A stretch of DNA of 64,000 nt from Panax quinquefolius. Lineage: Eukaryota > Streptophyta > Magnoliopsida > Apiales > Araliaceae. Shown piece after piece: positions 12,701 to 25,467 of the stretch. Numbering within the stretch: the stretch's first letter is position 1; the number at the start of each line of letters is the position of its first letter. The stretch lies in assembly GCA_020205615.1 (NCBI GenBank), contig CM035167.1, positions 32,245,402 to 32,309,401 of the forward strand, read 5' to 3'. The notes beneath the pieces were generated by a model that saw only the letters and a list, made by a program, of their open reading frames with translations, was not told where the DNA came from and did no database searches. Both the position numbers and the translations under genes were made by a program.

Positions 12701-14276
12701 GAACTCAAAATTCATTCGTTCTTGAGTCCACGACTCACGCTTTATACGTTCTCTTACATTCTTATGAAACCCTACACGTTTGGGTTCATTTACTAACTTT
12801 CAAATTCTCGTTCTTCTTTTTATAAAATTTTCGCCATAACTTCGTTATAGCTAAGTTTTAATCCATTCTTCATGAACGCTTTCTAACGCTCCTAACCAAG
12901 CAATAAGCATCTAACTTATACGCGATGGTTTTAAACTTGTCCATCAACAACAATTACACTACGATGGTTTTAAATTTGTCCATCAACAACGCTTCAACGT
13001 TCTTCGCGTGTTCTTCGTTCTTCGCTCTTCTTCATTTTAATCGATATTTTGATTATGATTTCACTTTTTCTTGGAATTTGATGTTATAGAACATCATTCC
13101 TTACTTAATTCACCTACTCATTCATAATATTCATTCTGATCGCTCAAAAAATCCTCACTTAATCTTATATTTCCTTAAGAAATTTATAAACTAAATTTCT
13201 TATTTTTATTTTTTTTCATTTTCTCATGATTTCAACCATATGAAATCATTTCTAATCTCTTTTACTTCTTATTCTCATTAAGTTATGTTTTTGAACATAA
13301 AAACTTAAAAGAAAATTTAGAAGAACTAGGGTTTTGATTACTCGCTCTTCTTTAATCTCCTTCCGTTGGACAAAGCGTGCATTCAAGCTAGCTTTTCCTT
13401 TCTCTTCTCTTCCTTTCTCATCCCATCCTCTCTCTCTTTCTCTCAAAGTGTAGGATTTTCAAAATCCCATTCAAATGAGATTAAGCTTCCTATTTATAGA
13501 TTTTCAAGGCTAGGGGTATTTTAGTCATTTTGCCACCCTAACCCTCCCTTATTATTCATAACTTAGCACAACTAAGTTTACTTGGTGGCCAAGTGGTCGC
13601 CCCCACCTCCTTTAGCTAGCTTCCTTGAAGCTTCGTGCTTCCGTAATTCAGAATTCGTCCGACAGCTTCAAAATGCGATTTTTCTAATCCAAATATTTTT
13701 GGATATTTCGTCTTTCCTTTACCGATTAACTTTTACGTATTCTCTTGGATCTTTGAAAAACTAAAAAACACTTTTTGGCGCTAAGCGCTTTTCCTTCACG
13801 CTTTTCCCCTAACGTAGTTAAACGAGTGAAAAGTACACAATAAAGATTTTTCGTCATTTTTATTTCGTCTCGATTTCGCATATTTTTCGAGAAAAACTTT
13901 TATCTACTTACTTAACTTTTCACGATATATTATCGTCAAATCTTTCGATTTTAATGTCATTTCGACATACGAAACTCTGAAAAGGCTTAGGTTATTCAAA
14001 CCCTAACCCTTAGGTTTCGCTTTCGAAGTGAATAGTGCCTATTTCGCCTTTTTTCCCAAAAATATTTTTTTGTTTCCGAAAAATTTTATTTTCATCTTTG
14101 AAAATTTTACTACTGCTCAATCTAGCTCGTAGCTTTAATCCTCCCGATTAATAATCATTCTAGGTTATAAAACGATTAATAAACACATAAGATGTAATAG
14201 TATTAATAAAAATTCATTTTATTAATAACTAATTTTTAAACCTAAATTTGGATAATCCAAAATTCGGGTTGTTACA
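9713..14276 (-). repeat. left (3') LTR of element X
   Basis: This copy aligns with 16119-20659 with numerous small indels. Its inner end is GGTTGTTACA (14276), a normal LTR end. Its outer end starts abruptly within the homologous sequence at about 9718, lacking the first 60 or so bases seen at 16061-16118. Open frames inside it, such as those at 10737 and 12092, have no protein similarity I can recognise and are not conserved as frames in the other copy. Confidence 0.8.
13491..13498 (-). promoter_or_regulatory. TATA box of element X LTR
   Basis: The minus strand reads CTATAAATAGG. The right LTR has the disturbed version CTATATAATAGG (about 19886-19894). The position is near the inner end, as expected for a minus-strand LTR promoter. 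Confidence 0.55.
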
Positions 14277-16060
14277 TTCTTTCCTCCTTATAAAAATTCC
14301 GCCCTCTAATTTCTTAAACCCAACCCTTACCCGGTCATCACATTCTTCCTTTCTTCATGTAATTTCATCCTCAAAATTTTAACTTACTTTTCTTCTCAAC
14401 TTCTCTTCAAAGAAGTTATTATCTTTCAAACATTCCTCACCCTTCATAACTTATCAAGAATCATGAAGTGAAAGGAATAACGAGGAATATAAAGATTCCT
14501 TTAAAACATTTCATACTTTTGTCGAGGGGTCAAATTGACCATGAACTCTTACTAGTTAACAAAGATGACGTCAGAACCTTTCTTTCCACTGGTCAAGCTT
14601 TACAATCACAAAGAAGGTAAACTAACCTCTTCCATACGTAGGTGATCAACCCATCGATAACCCCATTTCGAGTATGTTCACCTCGACTTACTCATTAGAT
14701 TCCGCACCAAAACAATTTGGTTTGGCATAACTCTTCAAAGAAAGCTCGATTCGATTTTTTTTTAATCATGACATACCATTCGCTCTTAGCCAAATCAAGT
14801 AATTTAGACCATACCAATAAATTGACATCAACTTGAAACATTCGCCTAGTCAACTCAATCGACATCGACTACTTTTTTAAATTCTTTTGCAATACATCAA
14901 AACGCTTTTATGACGCCATGATACCACACTTTTCACAAGACGTTGAGGACTTCATCGCTTTATGACTTCATTATTATACATCATACCATAAAGAAAGTTG
15001 TTGATCCTAAGATCAAATCCAACACCAAAGTTTAATTGCATTAATAACTCCATCCTTTTACCATCTCTTGCATCAAATGCACCGATGATATAAAATTCAT
15101 TTTGATATTTCAAATCAATTTCGCCTAGCTAAAACAATTAGCATAGACATACCAAGAATAGTTCTTTTAAAATCCATTGGTTCCAAAAGTCGAACCAATT
15201 CTTTCATTTTCAAAATGCGCACATTAAGACGATTTCAAGAATTTCAAATCTAGCATAGCTAGATGACTTGGAATATCCTATTCTCCATCTTCCTTCATTG
15301 TTTTACTTATGCATGATAATACTTAATCTTCTCTAGCACCTTCAATGCTAAGTCTATCGAAAATACTTACTTTCAGCCTAAACATTCCTATACCTTAGTA
15401 TAGTTCATCAACTTACCACACTTTTTATGTGTTTAGAACTTTCCACAACCATATGTGTTTAAGAACTTATCTTCGCAATATGTAATCCAAGAACAAATCA
15501 AGGACTATCCATATGCTTAGGGCTCGTAAACATAGCATATAACTATGAGTCACAAACTTTTCATAAGTATGAGTTTCAAGAACCCGCACCTATCTTATCA
15601 TTTTCTACCTATCAAGTATATACATGAGAAAAGATTCACCTTCTCGCTATTATATACATCTTGATAAATACGAACCAATTTCAATGATTATCACAGTAAT
15701 AAATAAGTGGTTGTTACACCAAGCACAAACCCCTCCCATACAAAGATTCATACAACTCACCATCACATGAGTCCTCAATTGAAATCTTACAACTTCTAAC
15801 TTTCTCTTTACTTAATATTAATTTTCTTTAATTCAGATACTATCCTTTACAACTCAATTTGAGTTCTTCTTCCCGCATATTACTTTCAGTAGTACCATTC
15901 ATTCATAAGATTAGCTATAAATCATTCATCGTTTAACAGCTCATCTGTTACTACGATTTACTATGATCACGTGGTGATCTTCTTATCCTTCTCTTTACGA
16001 TTATAGTCTTAGGTACTCATACCTAAGGTTTATAACCTATCATCTTCTCGATACCAACTC
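14277..16060 (-). mobile_element. internal region of element X, non-coding
   Basis: The 1784 bp have no long open frame and no recognisable gag, protease, RT or integrase motif on either strand. At the left edge the minus strand reads AAGGAGGAAAGAA, a suitable polypurine tract. The sequence just upstream resembles the final codons of a Gypsy pol gene, so this may be an internally deleted derivative of an autonomous Gypsy element. Movement would have needed proteins from another element. Confidence 0.6.
16041..16060 (-). other. primer binding site of element X
   Basis: The minus strand reads GAGTTGGTATCGAGAAGATG. TTGGTATC resembles the tRNA-initiator-Met PBS (TGGTATC) used by most plant Gypsy elements. 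It abuts the LTR start AACGCCCC. The expected TGT before AACGCC reads CAG here. Confidence 0.6.
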
Positions 16061-19000
16061 AGAACGCCCCAAAATCCCTATTTATCTTCACACCTGATTT
16101 CAGACGTCACGAAAGTACATCATTCATCCAACATACATCATTATATACTGAAATATAATAACATACATTCTCAAATCCCAGGTTCTAAAACCTTATAACC
16201 TTTCTCATTACAAATAATGATAATTACATTATTCCTTTCATCTTACAAGAGTGACTTTTATCCGCCACCAAGGATACATACGCTTCATTAAACTAGTCTA
16301 TAGTTTAATTTTCATCTTTCTACATTACAAGTCTTCACTGATCTTTCTCTCATTCACATTCTCGAATGGCACTTCATCCGATACCGCAACTTGATCTATA
16401 CGGATCCTTAAGTTCTTCTAACATCGTCACGAAAAATGTTTTTTTTCATTTAAAGCAAGTGTGAGCATTCAATTGCCCAAAGAAGTCATAATAAATTGAA
16501 CAAACAACTTCAAGAATTTAAACATTCTTTTCGACTTCAATAACCGAACAAAGGTTACGACAAATTTTGAATAATAGGAATAGTCTTGATTCCTATCATC
16601 TTAAAACATTAGTTACATTCACTTTGAAATACTTTCATTCTCTACTCTCTTTCATACACATTCGTCTGCTAGAATCAATAGCATGTACTTAATAATAAAT
16701 GGTTCATGTATAAATGTAACATTCTTTTTTATCGAATAGCTTCAAACATAGAACAATTCATCTCATAGTAAACACCAAGTGTTCACATTGTGGCACAAGG
16801 CCTCATACATTCTACCACCTTGTACAAATATCACACATTCACAGACATGTATGTAACTTCTCAAGTTCAACATCCGAGAAGTTTTAAAAAACTAGCATTC
16901 ATTTAAAAATATGAATGAAGTTAGAAACTTGCTTTTACGCACGACATGCCATACATGCTTTTTACGCCGAATCGCTTCATTCCAATCCCTATAACACATA
17001 AGGAAATAACAAATACACCAATTAGTCATATACTGACTTACGCATTGGTTTACTTAACTTTACTTCTTAAGGTTCACGTTCTTGCAATATAAGTTTACGC
17101 GACTAACTTTCATTACCGCTTTTTACGCTTTTATGACATACTTGAGATGTTTTTTTTTCAACACATTCATCATCTTTGATGATTTACATTCTTATCTTCT
17201 TCTTATACTTTCTAGGACTCAAAGACACATCGCTTCTCCGCTAGTAGTCCATATGGTACTTCGAGTGGTTTCCCACAAACAACCAACAAACAAGTTCTCG
17301 CCTCATCTACACCGCCATCACAGTTGAGTTAGACGGGTTGCCGGGCCAGATATACCTTCGCTTCTCTCAAGGAATTGTTTAGCCCAACTCCCATATGTCA
17401 ACCATCAAAGGTTACGATTGTACCACAACCTAAACTTTCTCTTAACTTATACGAACTATTAAACTATAATGTTCGTTAAGTCAAATTCTTATTCCTTATG
17501 GCTTTCTCGCAACTAAATGCCATACCTAAGATTCATTCATCATCGCCTAAGTCATACAGTCTTTTGTATACTCGAAACGATCATTCTATGTCAATACTAT
17601 GAGACCATAGCGTTAAACATTTCATATGAACTTATTCATATCTTACAACGTCCGGTTCCCTCAACTCGAAACGTTGTCCAAGTTATACTTATTAACTCGG
17701 CTTCTTAACGTTATATACGCTATTATCTTTAATTTAGTTTCTTCACCGCTCACATGTTTAATCAATAGTCTTCATTATCCTACTTGGTAAAACCATACAC
17801 ACTGGGTGTAGGTTCTACCCGTTTAATATTTACGTACACTCAACCTTCACGTTGGTTAAAGTGTTCAATGCTTACATTTCATTCTAACATTCTCATCCGA
17901 CTCACAATCGGTTTTCATTAATCTTTTTACCGTTCGCTATGGCTTTCTTGATAATTCATATCTTACTTACTACCTTTGTCAACGCTTCTAAGTCATACAA
18001 CTAGGTATACTTAGAACGTTTCGTCAACGTGAATACGATATTACACGAGGATCATTTACGTATTCAACGCTCACGTTGCTTCGCCTCTTAATCTCTCATT
18101 CAACCTTTACTCAAGGTTTTAATTGCTTTCATCGTTATCCATCCCATGAACCCCATGTTCATTATTCATTCTTAATGTCAAAGCCATACCATTCCTTGTA
18201 TGCTAAGATCGATCGTTTCATCGCAACAATGTTGCATTCACAAATATCTAAACGCTTTTACATTCATCTCTCAATGCCACAACATAACATCAAAATGTTA
18301 TACATTAACATCATCACTCAACGCCTAAGGAATCACAATCATAGTAATCCTCACGCTCGCTTCATCGTGACTACGGTCCCCCGGACATCGGTTTCAGTAA
18401 TCCGTGATCTACATTCTTTGTCTTTTATTCTCATTTAATCTTTTCGCTCAACCTTTATTAAAGGTTTAAAACACTTGATTAAGTGTTACATTAGTTGAAC
18501 ATTATGTTCATATTTCTTTTCTTGCACATCCTCCAAAGAATCGAGAACTAAAATCTCATTTCTGGCATTTTCTCGCACCGCACTGCCAAGGCTGCTGCTC
18601 CTTCTTCCTTCTCTCTCTCAAGGCCATGACCTACTTTCTCTCTCTTTCTTCTTTCATGAAGTCTTACTTAGTGAGTCAATGCCGGCACGCCACACCCGTA
18701 AGATTTTCAGATCATACATATCTCAATGCATGGCCACAAAATACTATATGGTTCAATGACTATGTGAACTCTCTCGCAGGTGTACTTTGACATTGTTATG
18801 CGCATCATGGCGGCCAAGGCACAACTCATGGCATGTACACCGAGCATGAAACCTAGAAAATTTTTTTCTAAGTGTTAGGTCAAGTTTGAGACGTCGATTT
18901 CAAATCTCATAACTTCTTCGTTATAACTCTAACGAGGTCGTTCCAAAGCCATTTTCTTCCTTATCTTACGCATTTTCGATTACCCATAGATGTAACTTTG

Positions 19001-20659
19001 TTCAATCCGCTAACATGCCATTCAATTGGCTTAATCTTCATTCTTCGCTCATTTTAACGTTATTAACGTTCTTTATTCGCTCGTCTGTAATTTGGCCATC
19101 CGAACTCCTAATTCATTCATTCTTGAGTCCACGACTCACGCTTTTATACGCTCTCTTACATTCTTATGAAACCCTACACGTTCGGGTTCATTTACTAACT
19201 TTCAAATTTTCGCTTCTTTTTTTAAAATTTTCGCCATAACTTCGTTATAGCTAAGTTTTAATCCGCTCTTCATGAACGCTTTCTAACATTCCTAACCAAG
19301 CAATAAGCATCTAACTTATACGCGATGGTTTTAAACTTGTCCATCAACAACAATTACACTACGATGGTTTTAAATTTGTCCATCAACAACGTTCTTCGTG
19401 TTCTTCGCGTTCTCTTCGCTTTCGCTCTTCATTTTAATCGATATTTTGATTACGATTTCACTTTTTCTTGGAATTTGATGTTATAGAACACCATTCTTAC
19501 TTAATTCACTCTACTCATTCATAATATTCATTCTGGATCGCTTCAAAATCCTCACTTAATCTTATATTTGCTTAAGAAATTTATAAACTAAATTTCTTTT
19601 TTTATTTCTTCATTTTCTCATGATTTCAACCATATGAAATCATTTCTAATCTCTTTTACTTCTTATTCTCATTAAGTTATGTTTTTGAACATAAAAACTT
19701 AAAGAAAATTTAGAAGAACTAGGGTCTTGATTACCGCTCTTCTTTAATCTCCTTCCGTTTGACAAAGCGTGCATTCAAGCTAGCTTTTCCTCATTCTCTT
19801 CTTCCTCTCTCATCCAAACTCTCTCTCTCTTCTCTCTCAAAGTGTAGGATTTTCAAAATCCAATTCAAATGAGATTAAGCTCTCCTATTATATAGATTTT
19901 CAAGGCTAGGGGTATTTTAGTCATTTTTTTCCACCCTAACCTCCTTATTATTCATAACTTAGCCAATAAGTTTACTTGGTGGCCAAGTGGTCGCCCACCT
20001 CCTTTAGCTAGCTTCCTTGAAGCTTCAGCTTTCGTAATTTTAATTCATCCGACAGCTTTAAAAATCGCGATTTCTAATCCAAATATTTTGGATATTTCGC
20101 CTTTTTTTTACCGATTAACTTTTACGTATTCTTCTGATCTTTGAAAAACTGAAAAACACTTTTCCACGCCAAGCATTTTCCTTCACGCTTTTTCCCCTAA
20201 CGTAGTTAAACGAAAGTGAAAAGTATACAAAGATTACTTTTCGCTATTTTTATTTCGTCTCGATTTTTCGCACGCTTTTTCGAGAAAAACTTTTATCTTT
20301 TTTTACTTAACTTTTCACGATATATTATCGTCAAATCTTTCGACGGAATGTCATTTCGACATACCGAACTCTCGAAAAGGCTTAGGTTATTCAAACCCTA
20401 ACCCTTAGGTTTCATTTCAGTGAATAAGCCTATTTCGCTTTTTCCCTAAAATATATTTTTTCCCTAAAATTTTTATTTTCGCCTTGAAAATTTTACTCTG
20501 CTCAATCTAGCTCAGAGCGTAATCCTCCCGATTAATAATCATTCTAGGTTATAAAATGATTAATAAACACATACATAGTATAATAAAAATTAATAATAAA
20601 ATTCATTTTATTAATAACTAATCCGGATTTTAAACCTAAATTCGGATAATCCAAAATTT
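16061..20659 (-). repeat. right (5') LTR of element X
   Basis: This LTR begins near AACGCCCCAAAATCCC beside the PBS and matches the left copy throughout. It stops at CCAAAATTT (about 20659), about a dozen bases short of the TTGTTACA terminus seen at 14276. There it joins the RT remnant of element B/C directly. Confidence 0.8.
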
Positions 20660-21116
20660 CAAGTGTTGCTTTCATGATCTTCACGGCTTTTGGAATAAAT
20701 AAGGATGTCATCAATAAAGGCGACCACAAAGTGATCAAAATATTCCTTGAATACTCGGTTCATCATATCCATGAAGGCAGCAGGAGCATTAGTCAATCCA
20801 AATGACATGACTAGGAATTCATAATGCCCGCATCGAGAGTTCTGAAAGCCATCTTTGGAATGTCATCGGTTCTAATCTTCAATTAGTGATATCCAGAACG
20901 AAGATCAATCTTTGAAAAGAATTTGGCTCCTTGCAACTGGTTAAACAGATCATAAATACGTGGCAATGGATACCTATTTTTGATGGTGACATGATTCAAC
21001 TCCCGATACTCAATACAAAGTCATATACTCCCATCTTTCTTCTTCACGAATAGAACAGGAGCACCCCAAGGAGACGTACTAGGACGAATAAAACCAATAT
21101 CTAACAATTCTTGCAA
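20660..21116 (-). pseudogene. reverse transcriptase remnant, element B/C
   Basis: This is the N-terminal half of a Gypsy RT read on the minus strand. Recognisable pieces are [29 protein letters not shown] and [12 protein letters not shown] context, collinear with the RT of element A at 54120-54690. In-frame stops occur in place of R after KDGSI and of Q after SGYH, and further frameshifts follow. The YxDD catalytic region lies close to or beyond the junction with element X, so the enzyme is truncated. Confidence 0.8.
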
Positions 21117-21880
21117 TTAGGTCTTTAACTCCCGAAGTTCAATAGAGCCATTCGATATGGGATTTGGAAATGGGTTTTGTACGGGTTCAAGGTCGATACA
21201 AAATTCAATTTCACGCCTAGGGTAGGCCAGAAGTTCTTCAGGGAATACGTCAGGAAATTCATTAACAATGGAAATATCATTCAAAACTGACGTATTTTTG
21301 TTTAGATCTGTAACGTGGGCTAAGAAAGCTTGACATCCGTTTTTCAATAAACGAATAACTTTATGGCTTGAGATGACCGTGATTGATTTTAATGGTTTGG
21401 TCGCTTGAATTCGCATAATAGGTTGATTAGGAATATGAAAGCTAACAACCTTACTTAAACAATCAATTTTTGCATGATGAGTAGTTAACCAATCAATCCC
21501 TAGAATTACATCAAATGCAAGTATTTTCAATGAAATAAGATCGACAGGTAATGTGTGGGTACCAACTTGAACCAAACAAGACTTATAAACCGTGGATGTA
21601 ATGAAAGTTTCTCCCAACGGAGTTTCAACAGATAAGTCAAAGTCTAATTTCTCTGGAGTCAAATTTAAACGTTGAGCTCAAGCAGGAGAAATAAAAGAAT
21701 TGGTAGAACCGGTATCAAATAAGGTATAGACTTCGCTAGAGTTTATGATAAGCTTACCCGTGATGACCTCATTCGGGTTCCTTACTTTCTGGGAGGTCAC
21801 TACAAACGCTCTCCTTGCACCACCTGGCTTTAACTTTTTCGGGGACTACCTTTGGTGCCTCCATCCTGGCTGAACTTGTC
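21117..21880 (-). pseudogene. aspartic protease and RT linker, element B/C
   Basis: The minus-strand frame contains the retroviral protease motif FDTGSTNSFIS (around 21690-21725) with an intact DTG. The flap-to-core segment follows (DVILGIDWLTTHHAKID, typical of plant Gypsy protease), then the FPDVFPEEL linker that leads into RT. An in-frame TGA falls a few codons after the DTG motif (near 21675). Element A has TAA at exactly the same codon. The 546-nt open frame downstream starts at an internal Met. The product in a live element would process the Gag-Pol polyprotein. Confidence 0.85.
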
Positions 21881-21899
21881 TTGATGAACGACAAAAATC

Positions 21900-22970
21900 G
21901 GGCTAAGTGACCTTCTCTTCCACAATTATAACATGCTTTGGACTGCATCGCGCTAGCTTTGACCGATGTGTCCCTCCCTCCGCATTTGAAGCATATGATA
22001 GGTGGTCGTTCTCCTTCCTTAACAACGGTCTTTGGTCTTGACGTCCTTCCATTATTGTTGCATCTCCTTTTCTTGAAATGTCCATTTTCTTGTCTTCGCC
22101 ATGATTACCACCCAAGTGGTTACCATTTTCGGCATGTTGATTCCTCCACGTTTGTTGTCACCGCTTCGATGACCGATACCATCATTATTTTTTATCCGCC
22201 GATCGCTTTTGGTTGGTTGCATTGACTCATTACCGCGCTCCAATAACTGAGCCGTATTTACAACATCTGAGTACAAACACAGTTTATGAGAAATAAGATA
22301 TTGACGTATCTCCGGTTTCAAACCTCTTAAAAACATTCTCGTCATTCGCTCCTCATTATCGACCAAATGGGATGCAAAGCAGGATAACTCCACAAATTTA
22401 TCCTCGTATTGCGACACGATCATATTGTTTTGTTCCAATTTGATAAACTCCACTTCTTTCATGTGACGAATACTCTCGGGAAAGTACTTATCATTGAATA
22501 ACTCTTGGAACTTTTCCCAAGACATCTTGAAAAGGCCAGTCGGGTAATGCTTTTACATATTCCCACTAGTAATGTCGCCTCTTCACGCAACATGAAGGTG
22601 GCGAAAGGAACCTTTACTACTTCTGAGCATCCCAAGACATCAAATATCTTGGTGATCTACTTTATCCATGCTCCGCCTTTAAGTGGTTTTGGCTCTCCAA
22701 TAAACTCCGGTGGTCCCAGCTCCTTGAAGCATTTAATGCTACCATCCGAGAGTTTCCGGTGTTTCCACTTATATTTTGGATGAGCCGCCTCACCGATGTC
22801 GCATGAATTGCATAAAGCTTCCGAACAATCCATCATTTATCATTTCGTACGTGGTTGTTGTTTGTATGAGGATTGTCGCCTTCACGATGCACATTATCCT
22901 GATTATTGATATGTGGAGACTCAACGGTCTCTTGTGCTCCATTGCTATTCTCAACATTCTCGGATGTCAT
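21900..22970 (-). pseudogene. gag remnant, element B/C
   Basis: The probable start is the ATG ending at 22970, as in element A, giving an N-terminus MTSENVEN. The central Gag domain is clear: NDKYFPESIRHMKEVEF, LEQNNMIVSQYEDKFVEL and FLRGLKPEIRQY (22250-22525). A zinc knuckle CYNCGREGHLARF lies near 21900-21950 but lacks the final Cys and is in a different frame from the Gag core. Frameshifts separate the parts. Unlike element A, this copy has no insertion between the Gag core and the zinc knuckles, so it serves as the empty-site reference for N2. Confidence 0.85.
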
Positions 22971-23138
22971 TTTCAGATACTGCCACAAAACAAGGGTTAG
23001 TTGACATTTAACATATTATCTCTAAACTCTGACCAACCAATTTAAATACAAAATAAATTTAAGTAGGTCATACTAGCGAAGGAATTCCCATCTCTCCCCT
23101 CCTAGTTCTAGTCTCACATCTTAGCCAGGGATCATATC

Positions 23139-23157
23139 CTTAAGCTTTAATACCAAC
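23139..23157 (-). other. primer binding site of element B/C
   Basis: The minus strand reads GTTGGTATTAAAGCTTAAG directly inside the 5' LTR. This is close to the initiator-tRNA-Met type PBS (TGGTATCA-AGC) with one C-to-T change. Confidence 0.7.
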
Positions 23158-25467
23158 TGTGATGCCCCCAAAATAGGTATACATCACCTATTTTGAGTCG
23201 CCAAATATATGGTACAGAATATAAATACAATCTTTAATATACAACAAGAGAGCTGTGAGTTTTAGTACAAATACTGTCTTCTAGACAATATCCACTACCA
23301 GAATAAGTCCTCATTACATTTATTGTCACACTATTTAATGTAATAGTGAGGACTACTAGCTAATACTATCATGGGACCATCACTCCGTTCCCCGACTCGG
23401 TCCCAACTACGTTCTCATTTCACGAGAGAAAAAGTGAAAGAAAGGGTGAGCTCAACTAGCCCAAGAAGAAATATTATGACTAAGATAATGCGTAATAAAT
23501 TATCATTAGCCTTCAATAGTGTTAAATTGATAAAATATAACAAACATCAAGTTTAAGCTGCAAATGAACAAGCAATCCATTAGAAGAGTCAAGTAGAGAA
23601 TAAAATCTACTATCTTCTATGATTTAAAAGGTTTTCATGACTTTTATCACGAGACTCAAATTTTAATAAATAATCCACATCATCGAATGACCCTCGCACT
23701 ATGGCCAAGGATATTCTTTAGTATCACGACCACAATTATCCATGCACTACGGGCCAAGAATATTTGTGTATTCATTAATGGTCATGATCATGCCAACAAC
23801 TGTCCATCAATGCACTACGGGCCAATGAGAACTTTTACCACATCATTTGTAACATTACGGTCATGATTACACCGAATAATCCCCGGTCATAATCATACCA
23901 AGTCCATCTATGCACTACAGGCCACATATGACTTTCAAAAAATATAAATATGAGGATGATGACAATGATATAAGAATTCAATAAAACAAGTTCAAGAATT
24001 AATTTGTCTAAGAACCAATAACGTCCAAATTATCAACATGATACTGCCTTGTAGAGTAAAATTCAAGAATGCTCAGAAGAATATTTCCATGAAAAGATAC
24101 TGGATGAAGCGCAATTATCAAGGATATTCCACTAATTTCATGGAGTATAGAAGTCAAAACTTTAACCAACTGAATATAATAAAGAATGGAATAACAAAAT
24201 AAATCACCATGCATTTAAAGATTGCAGATGTACAAAGTTATTCAAAGCAGAATACTAAATAATGGAACTGTGTCAAAGTAAATTGCACCAATGTGATGTT
24301 CCAACAGTAATAATAAAGAATGGAATAACAACAAAAATCACAATGCATGCGGTACTTCACATAGTATGTTATTCCAATGTAATACTAATAAGGACGGAAT
24401 CAAGTCTGGCGTAAAATGCATAGACAAGATATTCCAACAGAATAATAATAAAAGCGGAATTGTGTCCGCCAGAAAACGCATATGACAGGATATTCCATCG
24501 TAATAATAAAGGCGGAATTAGGTCCCACAGAAACGCATGAACAAGATATTCCAATGTAATAGTAAAGACGGAATAATAGAAAAACGTCACCAAGTATAGG
24601 GTATCCAAGCAGATACAAAAGTTATTCCAAATGTAATAATAAAGAATGAAATAACATAAGTTCTCTTCATGAATACAAAAGAATAACACCCCTTACGAGT
24701 ACAACAAATAATATTCCCTACCTTAAGAAGAAGAGTACTGGATATATAAGTAGTGAAGTAATAGAATACTTTCTTCTTTTTCTCTATAGCTTATCTCTCT
24801 AGAGTTTCAGTGAATTCGTAAGAAAATAATGAAGGAATGAGCTTCTATTTATAGAAAAATGGACTGCATAGTAACTAACCCATGAACGGTCCAGATTGAT
24901 TTACTTTAATCTGACGGTTCATATTTAAAGTAAAATCTTTTAAATAAAATATAATATATTCTATTTATAATCTAATAAAATGAATAACTTTATAAAAGAT
25001 TTTACTATGCAAACACTATGCAGGCACTATGCAAACACTATGCATAATAAAATATAAAATATTCTAATTATTGTCTAATAAAATGTATAACTTTATAAAA
25101 GTATTACATTTTATATAAAAAGATTTTACTATGCAAAACACTATGCGCATACATTATGCAACACTATGCATAATAGAATATAATATATTCAATTTATAGA
25201 ATAACTTTATAAAAGTATTTTGTTTTTATATAAAAAGATTTTTACGTATTATTACATTAATAATACCAACAAAATTGAGTGACTTATCACGTAAACATCA
25301 ATAATTAATACCGTGTGATACTATGCAACCACGCGTATTACTGTACTTTTAACACCGGGTGTTTCAACAGTTAAAGATAAAACTTCCGCCGTTATTTTCA
25401 TAAAGTATTTTTGTCATTTTCTCAATCCGACAATAATTCCGTTGTGGGGTCCACTAATGATTGTGTC
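23158..25467 (-). repeat. 5' LTR of element B/C, truncated
   Basis: The LTR starts with TGTGATGCCCCC beside the PBS and follows the 6327-8830 copy. It stops after ATTGTGTC where the Tat element begins. About 190 bp that should complete the LTR (compare 8640-8830) are missing from both sides of the Tat element. A TATA box (CTATAAATAG on the minus strand) lies at 24846-24853. Confidence 0.85.

Larger units (their letters stand above)
9713..20659 (-). mobile_element. long-LTR, non-autonomous element X (LARD-like)
   Basis: Two direct copies of about 4.6 kb (9713-14276 and 16061-20659) flank only 1784 bp. A tRNA-Met-like PBS at the right and a purine tract at the left of the internal region show minus orientation. 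No gag or pol domain is recognisable inside. Large LTRs with a non-coding interior match the published LARD type of plant retroelement, although LARDs usually have a longer interior. Both outer ends are damaged. The left copy lacks about 60 bp of its outer end and the right copy lacks the terminal dozen bases. The host element has lost about 1.4 kb at the same place. Confidence 0.75.
6327..25467 (-). mobile_element. Ty3/Gypsy chromovirus-type element B/C, interrupted and truncated
   Basis: The element is read from two LTRs of one family, beginning TGTGACACCCCC (6327) and TGTGATGCCCCC (23158). Minus-strand gag, protease and RT remnants lie at 20660-22970 and the end of pol lies at 8844-9712. 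It is a sister copy of element A (46636-63107), and comparison with A shows what is missing. About 1.4 kb from RT to the integrase core has been replaced by element X. The last part of the 5' LTR (about 190 bp) has been replaced by the Tat element. Without X the remaining length is about 8.2 kb. It cannot encode a working polyprotein. Confidence 0.85.

Noticed and set aside
23139..23157. tRNA gene fragment
   Set aside because: The tRNA-Met-like bases sit exactly inside the LTR and are a primer binding site. There is no cloverleaf. The same applies at 16041, 43351 and 60709.
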